DNA from: Flavobacteriaceae bacterium
GTDB taxonomy: Bacteria; Bacteroidota; Bacteroidia; Flavobacteriales; Flavobacteriaceae
DNA length: 5,890 bases
Direction: 5' to 3'
Assembly (NCBI GenBank): GCA_030613745.1
Contig: JAUWLK010000176.1
Coordinates: forward strand, 1 to 5,890
Position 1 is the stretch's first letter, and every line of letters begins with the position of its first letter. The notes beneath the pieces are model-generated. The model was not told the origin of the DNA and did no database searches. It saw nothing but the letters and a program-made list of their open reading frames with translations. Below are positions 1-5,890 of the stretch, in pieces. A program made the position numbers and the translations under genes.

Positions 1-70
1 ATTTATTTAACTTGTTAACTTTATTTTTATATTCACATAAAATAAAAATTACTTTTAAGTCTATAAAATA

Positions 71-1771
71 ATGCGCTGGACAATAAAACCAAATCCTGAT
101 AATCATAAAGTAAATGAATTAGCTAGACAATTAGCTATTGATAAAGATTTAGCAAAATTATTGGTACTACGCAATATCGAAAATTATAAGCAGGCTAAAC
201 ATTATTTCAGACCAAGTTTAAATGATTTACATAATCCTTTTTTAATGAAAGATATGGATATAGCCATTGAACACATTGAAAAAGCTATAAACAATAAAGA
301 AAATATTTTAATATATGGCGATTATGATGTTGATGGAACCACCGCTGTGTCACTCGTTTATTCATATTTATTTACATCATATAAAAATGTAGCTACATAT
401 ATTCCTGATAGATATGATGAGGGTTATGGAATTTCTTATAAAGGAATTGATTTTGCTTCAGACAATGATTTTTCATTAATAATTGCTTTAGATTGTGGAA
501 TAAAAGCCATTGATAAAGTTGCTTATGCTAAATCAAAAAATATTGATTTTATTATTTGTGATCATCATCGTCCGGGAAAAAAATTACCAAATGCTATAGC
601 GGTTTTAGATCCTAAAAGAGAAGATTGTAATTATCCTTATGATGAATTATGTGGTTGTGGAATCGGGTTTAAATTAATTCAGGGTTTAGCCGAAAAAAGA
701 AAACAAAATTTTGACAAAATCATTCCATATTTAGATTTAGTTGCTACAGCAATTGCTGCTGATATTGTGCCAATTACTGGTGAAAACAGGGTTTTAGCAT
801 ATTTTGGCTTACAGGTTATCAATACAATTCCAAGAACTGGAATTAAAGCATTAATACAAAATATAAAAAAAGATCAATTAAATATAACGGATGTTGTTTT
901 TACCATTGCACCACGAATTAATGCTGCAGGAAGGATTAAACACGGAATTCATGCGGTAACACTTTTAACTGAAACTGATTTTGAAATCGCACAAAAATAT
1001 GCATCAGAAATTGAACAATTTAACTTAAATCGTAAAGAACTTGACAAACAAATAACTAAAGAAGCTTTACAGCAAATTGTTGAAAATAATGAAGAAAAAG
1101 ATTATACTTCTGTTGTTTTTGATAAAAACTGGCATAAAGGTGTTATTGGCATAGTAGCTTCTCGATTGATAGAAAATTACTATCGTCCAACCTTAGTTTT
1201 TACCAAAAGTGGTGATAAATTAGCAGCTTCTGCCAGATCAATAAAAGGATTTGATGTGTATAATGCCATACAAGAATGCGGTGAATTTATTGAACAATTT
1301 GGAGGTCATAAATATGCCGCAGGTTTAACTCTAAAGCCTGAAAATTATGTAAAATTTAAAGAAAAATTTGAAGAAGTTGTTAAAAAAAGTATCCCTAAAG
1401 AGTTACTCACACCCGAAATAACTGTTGATACTGAAATCTATTTAACAAATATCACTCCTAAATTTCATCGAATTATAAAACAATTCGGGCCTTTTGGACC
1501 TCAAAATATGAAACCTGTATTTTTAGCAACTGGATTAAGAGATAACGGTTTTGGTAAAAAAATTGGAAAAGAAGGAGAACATTTAAAATTAAGTATAATT
1601 TCTGGGGCCGATCAAAAGACTTATAATGCTATTGGTTTTGGACTTGGTGAAAAATATGATTTAATAAGCAACGGCAATTCTTTTAAAGCCGTATTTACCA
1701 TTGAAGAAAACCATTGGAATGGAATTACTTCACTTCAATTAAATATTAAGGATATAAAAGCGGAGAACTAA
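71..1771 (+). CDS. recJ: Single-stranded-DNA-specific exonuclease RecJ
   Basis: RecJ degrades single-stranded DNA 5' to 3' in the cytoplasm during recombination (RecF pathway), mismatch repair and stalled-fork processing, using Mn2+/Mg2+. The 566 aa length matches the family (E. coli RecJ is 577 aa). The DHH phosphoesterase motifs are all visible: GDYDVDG at residues 83-89, ALDCG at 139-143 (D141), the signature DHH at 164-166, LDLVATAIAADIVP at 220-233 (motif IV, with D222) and PRINAAGR at 281-288. The DHHA1 half follows, with WHKGVIGIVASRL at 354-366, SARS at 387-390 and FGGHKYAAGLT at 410-420. A C-terminal OB-fold region spans about 445-560 and includes FGPFGPQNMKPVF at 472-484. The ATG at 71 is preferred because MRW plus a basic stretch is the usual flavobacterial RecJ N-terminus and the region before it is A-rich, without a Shine-Dalgarno sequence. 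It converges with rpe. No catalytic residue appears missing. Confidence 0.97.
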   Translation: MRWTIKPNPDNHKVNELARQLAIDKDLAKLLVLRNIENYKQAKHYFRPSLNDLHNPFLMKDMDIAIEHIEKAINNKENILIYGDYDVDGTTAVSLVYSYLFTSYKNVATYIPDRYDEGYGISYKGIDFASDNDFSLIIALDCGIKAIDKVAYAKSKNIDFIICDHHRPGKKLPNAIAVLDPKREDCNYPYDELCGCGIGFKLIQGLAEKRKQNFDKIIPYLDLVATAIAADIVPITGENRVLAYFGLQVINTIPRTGIKALIQNIKKDQLNITDVVFTIAPRINAAGRIKHGIHAVTLLTETDFEIAQKYASEIEQFNLNRKELDKQITKEALQQIVENNEEKDYTSVVFDKNWHKGVIGIVASRLIENYYRPTLVFTKSGDKLAASARSIKGFDVYNAIQECGEFIEQFGGHKYAAGLTLKPENYVKFKEKFEEVVKKSIPKELLTPEITVDTEIYLTNITPKFHRIIKQFGPFGPQNMKPVFLATGLRDNGFGKKIGKEGEHLKLSIISGADQKTYNAIGFGLGEKYDLISNGNSFKAVFTIEENHWNGITSLQLNIKDIKAEN

Positions 1772-1843
1772 ATCATTTATTATATCGAGGAATCAATTAT
1801 GTTAAATTTATAACTGCGAAGGAATGACAAAAAGATATAATCT
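1772..1843. other. Convergent intergenic gap between recJ and rpe
   Basis: This 72-base spacer separates the stop codons of two converging genes. It holds two short motifs, TCGAGGAATC at 1785-1794 and GGAATGACA at 1821-1829. Close versions of both recur in the rpe-rpoD intergenic region. Similar words (CGAGGAATC, GGAATGACA) are common in dispersed intergenic repeats of many bacterial genomes, so this may be a worn repeat remnant; that is inference. No open reading frame of note is visible. Confidence 0.6.
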
Positions 1844-1856
1844 TTAACCTTTTTTT
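1831..1856. terminator. Weak candidate bidirectional terminator between recJ and rpe
   Basis: A 6-bp inverted repeat, AAAGAT (1831-1836) and ATCTTT (1840-1845), with a 3-base loop, lies between the converging genes and overlaps the rpe stop codon. On the + strand a run of seven T (1850-1856) follows after AACC. On the - strand the stem runs into TTTTTG. The stem has only one G-C pair, so it would be unstable. Position and flanking T runs are the main support. Confidence 0.35.
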
Positions 1857-2494
1857 AGTTTAGAAATAGTCTCTGTTGGATTCTCACTTTTAAAAACAAA
1901 GCTACCAGCAACCAAAACATCCGCCCCAGCGGCAACTAATTTAGAGCAGTTTTTATCATTAACGCCTCCATCAATTTCTATCAATGTTTTTGAGCCTGAT
2001 TTCTCAATCAAATCTTTTAATTGAATTATTTTTTTATAGGTATTTTCTATAAAACTTTGTCCACCAAATCCAGGATTCACACTCATAATTAAAACCAAAT
2101 CTAAATCTTGAATAATATCTTCTAAAACAGCAACTGGAGTATGTGGGTTTAAAGAAACCCCAGCCTGCATACCCTCTGATTTTATGGCTTGAACTGTACG
2201 GTGTAAATGCTTACAAGTTTCATAATGCACAGTTAATATATCAGCGCCTACTTTTTTAAAATCTGTAATAAATTTATCTGGATCTACAATCATCAAATGG
2301 ACATCCATAATTTTTTTGGTGTGCTTTTTCATAGCAGAAATAACTGGCATACCAAAAGATATATTCGGTACAAAAACACCATCCATTACATCAATATGAA
2401 ACCAGTCTGCTTCACTTTGATTTACCATTTCAATATCACGTTGAAGATTGGCAAAATCTGCTGCTAAAATTGAAGGAGCTATTAAATGTGACAT
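1844..2494 (-). CDS. rpe: Ribulose-phosphate 3-epimerase
   Basis: Rpe interconverts D-ribulose 5-phosphate and D-xylulose 5-phosphate in the pentose phosphate pathway, in the cytoplasm. The 216 aa product is a complete single-domain TIM barrel of typical family length. The metal-binding and catalytic residues are all in place: APSILAADF at residues 6-14 (S8), HIDVMDGVFVPN at 33-44 (H33, D35), DVHLMI at 64-69 (H66) and EIDGGV at 173-178 (D175). The phosphate-binding loops are PGFGGQ at 141-146 and DGGVN/VAGSFVF near 175-201. The start at 2494 gives the usual short lead (MSHLIAPSIL) and is preceded by the A-rich stretch AATAAACAAACAAAT, which suits Bacteroidota translation starts that lack a Shine-Dalgarno sequence. 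A TAnnTTTG-type promoter element sits just upstream and a terminator closes the preceding rpoD, so rpe is probably transcribed on its own. Confidence in the function is very high. Confidence 0.98.
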   Translation of the reverse strand: MSHLIAPSILAADFANLQRDIEMVNQSEADWFHIDVMDGVFVPNISFGMPVISAMKKHTKKIMDVHLMIVDPDKFITDFKKVGADILTVHYETCKHLHRTVQAIKSEGMQAGVSLNPHTPVAVLEDIIQDLDLVLIMSVNPGFGGQSFIENTYKKIIQLKDLIEKSGSKTLIEIDGGVNDKNCSKLVAAGADVLVAGSFVFKSENPTETISKLKKG

Positions 2495-2511
2495 ATTTGT
2501 TTGTTTATTGG

Positions 2512-2519
2512 CAAAAATA
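2512..2519 (-). promoter_or_regulatory. Candidate rpe promoter, -7 element TATTTTTG
   Basis: Read on the - strand, this octamer is TATTTTTG, an exact match to the TAnnTTTG -7 element recognised by the Bacteroidota primary sigma factor. If transcription begins a few bases downstream, near 2508, the rpe leader would be only about 14 nt. The -33 element (TTG) is not clear: the only nearby TTG (complement of 2530-2532) is 10 bases away instead of the usual 17 or more. The -33 region is instead AT-rich. Confidence 0.5.
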
Positions 2520-2531
2520 GGATAAATAACA

Positions 2532-2561
2532 ATTTAAAATTAAAATTTAAGATTTAAAATT
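2532..2561. repeat. AT-rich 10-base direct repeat upstream of rpe promoter
   Basis: The decamer ATTTAAAATT occurs at 2532-2541 and again, identically, at 2552-2561, with start points 20 bases apart (about two helical turns). Both copies lie upstream of the rpe -7 candidate, at about -24 to -33 and -44 to -53 if transcription starts near 2508. They may simply be low-complexity AT sequence; a role in upstream activation of the promoter is speculation. Confidence 0.4.
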
Positions 2562-2625
2562 TACCTTTTGTGTTTTTAAAACAAAATTCCTAAATGAATC
2601 CATATAAAACCAAATAAAAATTTCT

Positions 2626-2675
2626 TGAAACCAACTATCTCCGAGGCAAGCCATAGGAGTATTTCACTGGTTTCA
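2626..2675. repeat. 8-bp inverted repeat TGAAACCA / TGGTTTCA
   Basis: TGAAACCA at 2626-2633 is exactly complementary to TGGTTTCA at 2668-2675, enclosing 34 bases. Inside are shorter complementary pieces, CTCC (2639-2642) with GGAG (2656-2659) and GGC (2645-2647) with GCC (2650-2652), which would stack into an imperfect long hairpin. No T run follows on either strand, so it does not look like an intrinsic terminator. A folded repeat element or an RNA structure in read-through transcript are both possible. Confidence 0.45.
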
Positions 2676-2685
2676 TTTTAACATG

Positions 2686-2737
2686 AATGTCAAAAACCGA
2701 AATTTATTATTTAGATCCCCTTTTCGGGGATGACATT
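2686..2737. repeat. Nested inverted repeats around a GATCCCC / GGGGAT hairpin
   Basis: AATGTCA at 2686-2692 is complementary to TGACATT at 2731-2737. Inside lies a second perfect stem, ATCCCC (2715-2720) with GGGGAT (2726-2731), around the 5-base loop TTTTC. The two stems share base 2731, so they cannot both form completely. The GC-rich hairpin stands out against the AT-rich surroundings. It lacks a T run and is therefore not called a terminator. Confidence 0.45.
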
Positions 2738-2767
2738 TCAGTGGTTACCTCGAGGAATTCTTTTTGA

Positions 2768-2799
2768 TTAAAAAAAGCTCATGAAAATTCATGAGCTTC
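2768..2799 (-). terminator. Intrinsic terminator of rpoD
   Basis: The arms AAGCTCATG (2775-2783) and CATGAGCTT (2790-2798) form a perfect 9-bp stem, extendable by one A-T pair. The loop is AT-rich, about 4-6 bases. On the - strand the stem runs into seven consecutive T (complement of 2776-2770). It lies about 30 bases past the rpoD stop codon, the expected place for rpoD transcript release, and separates rpoD from rpe. Confidence 0.85.
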
Positions 2800-2827
2800 T
2801 AATATTTTGTATAAATCTATTTTAATT

Positions 2828-3691
2828 TTAACCCAAATAGGTTCTTAAAATTTTACTTCTTGAAGTATGTTTTAATCTACGAATTGCTTTTTCTTTAATT
2901 TGACGTACACGTTCACGTGTCAAATCAAAAGTTTCACCAATTTCTTCTAAAGTCATTGGGTGTGCATCACTTAAACCAAAATATAATTTTACCACATCAG
3001 CTTCTCTAGGAGTTAATGTTTCTAAAGCTCTTAAAATTTCAACTTTTAATGATTCGTGTAATAAATTTTTATCAGGATTTGGTGATTCTCCGGAGTTTAA
3101 CACATCATACAAGTTTGAATCTTCTCCTTCAATTAAAGGTGCATCCATAGATACATGACGTCCAGAATTTTTCATTGATTCTTTAACATCATTAATTGTC
3201 ATATCTAATTCTTTTGCAATTTCTTCAGCAGAAGGTGGTCTTTCATTTTCTTGCTCTAATCTTGCAAAAGTTTTATTTATTTTGTTTATAGAACCAATTT
3301 TATTTAAAGGCAAGCGAACTATTCTTGATTGTTCAGCCAAAGCCTGTAAAATTGACTGACGAATCCACCAAACGGCATAAGAAATAAATTTAAACCCACG
3401 AGTTTCATCAAATCTTTTTGCTGCTTTTATCAAACCTAAATTTCCTTCATTAATTAAATCCGGTAATGTTAAACCTTGATTTTGATATTGTTTAGATACA
3501 GATACCACAAAACGTAAATTTGCTTTTGTTAATTTTTCTAAGGCTAATTGATCTCCTGCTTTTATTTTCTGTGCTAATTCAACTTCCATATCAGCAGTAA
3601 TTAAATCAACTTTACCTATTTCTTGTAAATATTTATCTAATGATGCTGTTTCGCGGTTTGTAACCTGTTTTGTTATTTTTAGTTGTCTCAT
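2828..3691 (-). CDS. rpoD: Primary (housekeeping) RNA polymerase sigma factor, RpoD/SigA
   Basis: This sigma-70 family factor directs RNA polymerase core to housekeeping promoters. The 287 aa protein is the short form typical of Bacteroidota primary sigma factors: it lacks region 1.1 and the large non-conserved insert of E. coli RpoD (613 aa). Visible parts in order are region 1.2 (about residues 15-50, SLDKYLQEIG), region 2 (about 53-122, with LPDLINEGNLGLIKA at 76-90 and the promoter-melting and -10-reading segment RGFKFISYAVWWIRQSI at 98-114), region 3 (about 130-195, RPPSAEEIAKEL then the acidic linker EGEDSNLYDVL) and region 4 (about 218-285), whose helix-turn-helix MTLEEIGETFDLTRERVRQI spans 246-265. 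The start MRQLKITKQVTNRE is the usual one for this lineage. It lies downstream of pnp on the same strand, but a terminator stands between them. No clear TAnnTTTG promoter is visible in its 145-base leader region. Confidence 0.97.
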   Translation of the reverse strand: MRQLKITKQVTNRETASLDKYLQEIGKVDLITADMEVELAQKIKAGDQLALEKLTKANLRFVVSVSKQYQNQGLTLPDLINEGNLGLIKAAKRFDETRGFKFISYAVWWIRQSILQALAEQSRIVRLPLNKIGSINKINKTFARLEQENERPPSAEEIAKELDMTINDVKESMKNSGRHVSMDAPLIEGEDSNLYDVLNSGESPNPDKNLLHESLKVEILRALETLTPREADVVKLYFGLSDAHPMTLEEIGETFDLTRERVRQIKEKAIRRLKHTSRSKILRTYLG

Positions 3692-3836
3692 TTAATAGAA
3701 TTGTATATTAGTTTTATTTGGCCATGTATTATCTTATACGTGTAAACTAAAGTAAATGTTACAAAAAACTAAAGAAATAAAAAAAGCCTCCGGTTAAATG
3801 GAGGCTTTTAAAATAATTTTTACTGTTAAATAGTAG
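3692..3836. other. Intergenic region between pnp and rpoD
   Basis: The 145-base spacer contains the pnp terminator and, downstream on the - strand, about 85 bases that must serve as promoter and leader for rpoD if it is transcribed alone. Read on the - strand, TACTTTAG is one mismatch from TAnnTTTG but has no TTG at the expected distance. No Shine-Dalgarno sequence precedes the rpoD ATG; the leader ends in ATTCTATTAA. A promoter is therefore inferred from layout, not seen. Confidence 0.5.
3779..3809 (-). terminator. Strong intrinsic terminator of pnp
   Basis: AAAAGCCTCC (3782-3791) and GGAGGCTTTT (3800-3809) form a perfect 10-bp stem with an 8-base loop. Read on the - strand, the stem is followed by an unbroken T run (seven T, complement of 3785-3779), then ATTTC. 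It begins about 27 bases past the pnp stop codon. It should end most pnp transcripts before rpoD, though partial read-through cannot be excluded. Confidence 0.9.
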
Positions 3837-5890
3837 TTAATCTCTACGACGATTGTCACGATTTCGATTATCTCTACCCCTGTTATCTCTGCCTCTATTA
3901 TTATCTCTTGGAGGTCTTTCTACAAATCCTTCCGGTTTATCTAGTAAAGCTTTACGAGATACTTTTTCTTTACGGGTTCTTGGATCAACTCCAAAATACT
4001 TCACTTCAAGAACATCTCCCATATTTACAACATCAGTTACATTATTGGTTCGTTCCCAGGCTAATTCACTTACATGTAGTAAAACTTCATTTCCTGGAGC
4101 TTCAACATACTCAACAACAGCACCAAAATCTAATATTTTGATCACTTTAACTTCATATACATTTCCTTTTTCTGGTTTGAATAATAAAGAATCTATTTTA
4201 GCTAAAACAGCATCAATTCCGTCTTGATTAGTTCCTAATATCTCAACAAGGCCTTCTTCAGTAACAGGATCTTCATTAATAACAATTGTACATCCAGTTT
4301 CTTTTTGTAATTCCTGAATTACTTTCCCTCCAGGTCCTATTAATGCACCAATATATTCTCCAGGAATAGTTCTTGTAACCATTTTCGGAGCATGTGCTTT
4401 CACATCAGTGTTAGGCTTAATAATAGTATCTGTGATTTTTTTCAAAATATGTAAACGCCCTTCTTTAGCTTGGTTCAATGCATTTACCAAGATCTCATAA
4501 GATAATCCTTTTACTTTGATATCCATTTGACAAGCAGTGATACCATCTTCGGTACCTGTTACTTTAAAATCCATATCTCCTAAGTGATCTTCATCTCCTA
4601 AAATATCAGATAAAACAGCGTATTTTCCTGTTTCTGCATCAGAAATCAATCCCATTGCAATTCCTGAAACCGGACTTTTCATTTGCACCCCTGCATCCAT
4701 TAAGGCCATTGTACCGGAACAAACGGTTGCCATTGAAGATGAACCATTTGATTCTAGAACTTCAGAAACTACTCTTACAGTATAAGGACAATCAGCCGGA
4801 ATCATACCTTTTAAGGCACGTTGTGCTAAATTACCATGCCCAACTTCTCTACGTGAAGTACCTCTTAAAGGTCTGGCTTCACCTGTACAAAATGGAGGGA
4901 AGTTATAATGTAAATAAAATGTTTCCTCTCCTTCAAATGAAGGCATATCAATTTTATTAGCTTCTCTTGAAGTTCCAAGAGTTACCGTAGCTAAAGCTTG
5001 TGTTTCTCCACGAGTAAATATAGCCGAACCATGTGTTGAAGGCAAATAATCTACCTCACACCAAATTGGTCTGATTTGATTTGTTTCTCTTCCGTCTAAA
5101 CGTAAACCTTCGTCTAAAGTTAGATTACGGATAGCTGCTTTTTCAGCTTTGTGATAGTATTTTGAGATTAAATCTCCATAATCTTCCACTTCTTCCTCAG
5201 AAAAACTGGCTATCACTTCTTCTTTAATTTCAGAAAAAGCATTTGTTCTTTCCTGCTTAGAAGACCCTGCTTTTGCAATGGCATAAACTTTATCATAAGC
5301 CATTCCATTAATCTTTTCAGCAAGATCAGCATCTTCTCTTTCAACAGGGTATTCACGAACTTCTTTTTTCCCAAATGCTTCTGCCAATTTAACTTGTGCA
5401 GCACATTGTACTTTAATCGCTTCGTGTGCAATCTTAATCGCTTCTACCATTTCTTCTTCAGAAACTTCATCCATTTCACCTTCTACCATCATTACTGAAT
5501 CAGCAGAAGCACCAATCATCATTTCGATATCAGATTCTGCTAATTGTGCTCTTGAAGGGTTAATGATAAACTCACCGTTTACACGACCAACACGAACTTC
5601 AGAAATTGCACATTCAAATGGAAAATCAGATAATTGAATTGCTGCAGATGCTGCTAAACCAGCCATTGCATCAGGCATTACATCTTCATCATGTGACATC
5701 ATTTGAATCATCACTTGTGTTTCTGCATGGTAATCTTTAGGGAAAAGCGGACGCAATACACGGTCAACCAATCTCATGGTTAATACCTCACCATCACTTG
5801 GTCTTGCTTCTCTTTTGAAAAAACCACCTGGATAACGACCAGCAGCGGCAAATTTTTCACGATAATCTACCGTTAAAGGTAAAAAATCAA
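3837..5890 (-). CDS. pnp: Polyribonucleotide nucleotidyltransferase (PNPase), N-terminus cut by window edge
   Basis: PNPase degrades RNA 3' to 5' by phosphorolysis, releasing nucleoside diphosphates, and works as a trimer in mRNA turnover. The frame stays open to the right edge, giving 683 visible residues starting DFLPLTVDYREKFAAAGRYP; by alignment with E. coli PNPase about 55-65 N-terminal residues lie outside. The ATG at 5777 (residue 38, MRLVDRVLRPLFP) is internal. Domains in visible numbering: first RNase PH-like (1 to about 175), helical linker (about 180-252), catalytic second RNase PH-like (about 261-487) with TSRREVGHG at 344-352, the phosphate-binding ESNGSSSMA at 379-387 and the metal-binding aspartates of GDEDHLGDMDFK at 431-442. 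A KH domain follows (about 502-567, GxxG motif GPGG at 518-521), then S1 (about 575-645). The last 26 residues are an Arg/Asp/Asn/Gly tail. Active-site motifs look intact. A dedicated terminator follows; its promoter is outside the window (rpsO often precedes pnp in bacteria). Confidence 0.97.
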   Translation of the reverse strand, partial: DFLPLTVDYREKFAAAGRYPGGFFKREARPSDGEVLTMRLVDRVLRPLFPKDYHAETQVMIQMMSHDEDVMPDAMAGLAASAAIQLSDFPFECAISEVRVGRVNGEFIINPSRAQLAESDIEMMIGASADSVMMVEGEMDEVSEEEMVEAIKIAHEAIKVQCAAQVKLAEAFGKKEVREYPVEREDADLAEKINGMAYDKVYAIAKAGSSKQERTNAFSEIKEEVIASFSEEEVEDYGDLISKYYHKAEKAAIRNLTLDEGLRLDGRETNQIRPIWCEVDYLPSTHGSAIFTRGETQALATVTLGTSREANKIDMPSFEGEETFYLHYNFPPFCTGEARPLRGTSRREVGHGNLAQRALKGMIPADCPYTVRVVSEVLESNGSSSMATVCSGTMALMDAGVQMKSPVSGIAMGLISDAETGKYAVLSDILGDEDHLGDMDFKVTGTEDGITACQMDIKVKGLSYEILVNALNQAKEGRLHILKKITDTIIKPNTDVKAHAPKMVTRTIPGEYIGALIGPGGKVIQELQKETGCTIVINEDPVTEEGLVEILGTNQDGIDAVLAKIDSLLFKPEKGNVYEVKVIKILDFGAVVEYVEAPGNEVLLHVSELAWERTNNVTDVVNMGDVLEVKYFGVDPRTRKEKVSRKALLDKPEGFVERPPRDNNRGRDNRGRDNRNRDNRRRD

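Larger units (their letters stand above)
2495..2827. other. Intergenic region between rpoD and rpe, 333 bases, non-coding
   Basis: This is the only gene-free stretch longer than 300 bases in the window. Its left part (about 2495-2625) is very AT-rich and carries the rpe promoter candidate and a 10-base direct repeat. Its middle (about 2626-2760) is visibly richer in G and C and contains two inverted repeats, a small GC hairpin and a 12-base near-repeat. Its right part holds the rpoD terminator. I see no convincing small gene, tRNA or riboswitch. The middle could be a remnant of a dispersed repeat, but this cannot be settled from one copy. Confidence 0.7.

Noticed and set aside
7..18. Short inverted repeat TTAAC-TT-GTTAA before recJ
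   Set aside because: Only 5-bp arms of mostly A and T in a very AT-rich leader; expected by chance and not tied to a promoter.
50..57. TACTTTTA as a recJ -7 promoter element
   Set aside because: It misses the final G of TAnnTTTG and has no TTG at the right distance upstream. The recJ promoter may lie before the window.
2828..3691. Possible truncated or alternative sigma factor because it is only 287 aa
   Set aside because: The length and full set of regions 1.2 to 4 are standard for the primary sigma factor of Bacteroidota; nothing is missing.
3692..3780. TATAAG/TATAAT-like sequence as rpoD promoter
   Set aside because: Bacteroidota primary sigma factors do not use the E. coli TATAAT consensus, and spacing to the nearest TTG is too long.
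3853..4227. Open frames on the + strand inside pnp (3853-4227, 3908-4141, 4655-4960) and a second - strand frame at 5213-5431
   Set aside because: All lie within the well-supported pnp coding sequence in other frames; their translations are low-complexity (Leu/Ser/His- or Lys-rich) with no recognisable domain.
1..5890. A novel defence, mobile or biosynthetic system
   Set aside because: All coding space is taken by four well-known housekeeping genes; no transposase, integrase, CRISPR repeats, or unknown gene cassette is visible.

Overview
This window is ordinary chromosomal housekeeping DNA from a member of the Bacteroidota, most likely class Flavobacteriia (family Flavobacteriaceae). The evidence is the strongly AT-rich base composition, a short (287 aa) primary sigma factor without region 1.1, the absence of clear Shine-Dalgarno sequences with A-rich leaders before the starts, a promoter match to the Bacteroidota TAnnTTTG type, and flavobacterial-looking protein sequences throughout. 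The genus cannot be fixed from the sequence alone.

Layout: a 70-base leader, then recJ on the + strand (71-1771), ending tail to tail with rpe on the - strand (1844-2494). Next comes a 333-base intergenic region holding a rpe promoter candidate, several inverted and direct repeats, and the terminator of the next gene. Then follow the primary sigma factor gene rpoD/sigA on the - strand (2828-3691), a 145-base gap with a strong terminator, and pnp on the - strand (3837 to beyond 5890). pnp is cut by the right edge: the reading frame is open to the last base, and the first ATG in its frame inside the window (5777) is an internal methionine.

The genes serve different core processes: RecJ (5'-3' single-strand DNA exonuclease, repair and recombination), Rpe (pentose phosphate pathway epimerase), the housekeeping sigma factor (transcription initiation) and PNPase (3'-5' RNA decay). 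The three - strand genes read pnp, rpoD, rpe, but intrinsic terminators follow pnp and rpoD, so they look like separate transcription units rather than one tight operon.

I found no new system, mobile element, CRISPR array, tRNA or rRNA. What merits a second look is modest: the repeat-containing non-coding stretch between rpe and rpoD, short motifs it shares with the recJ-rpe gap, the very short predicted rpe leader, and an Arg/Asp/Asn/Gly tail on PNPase kept with varied codons.
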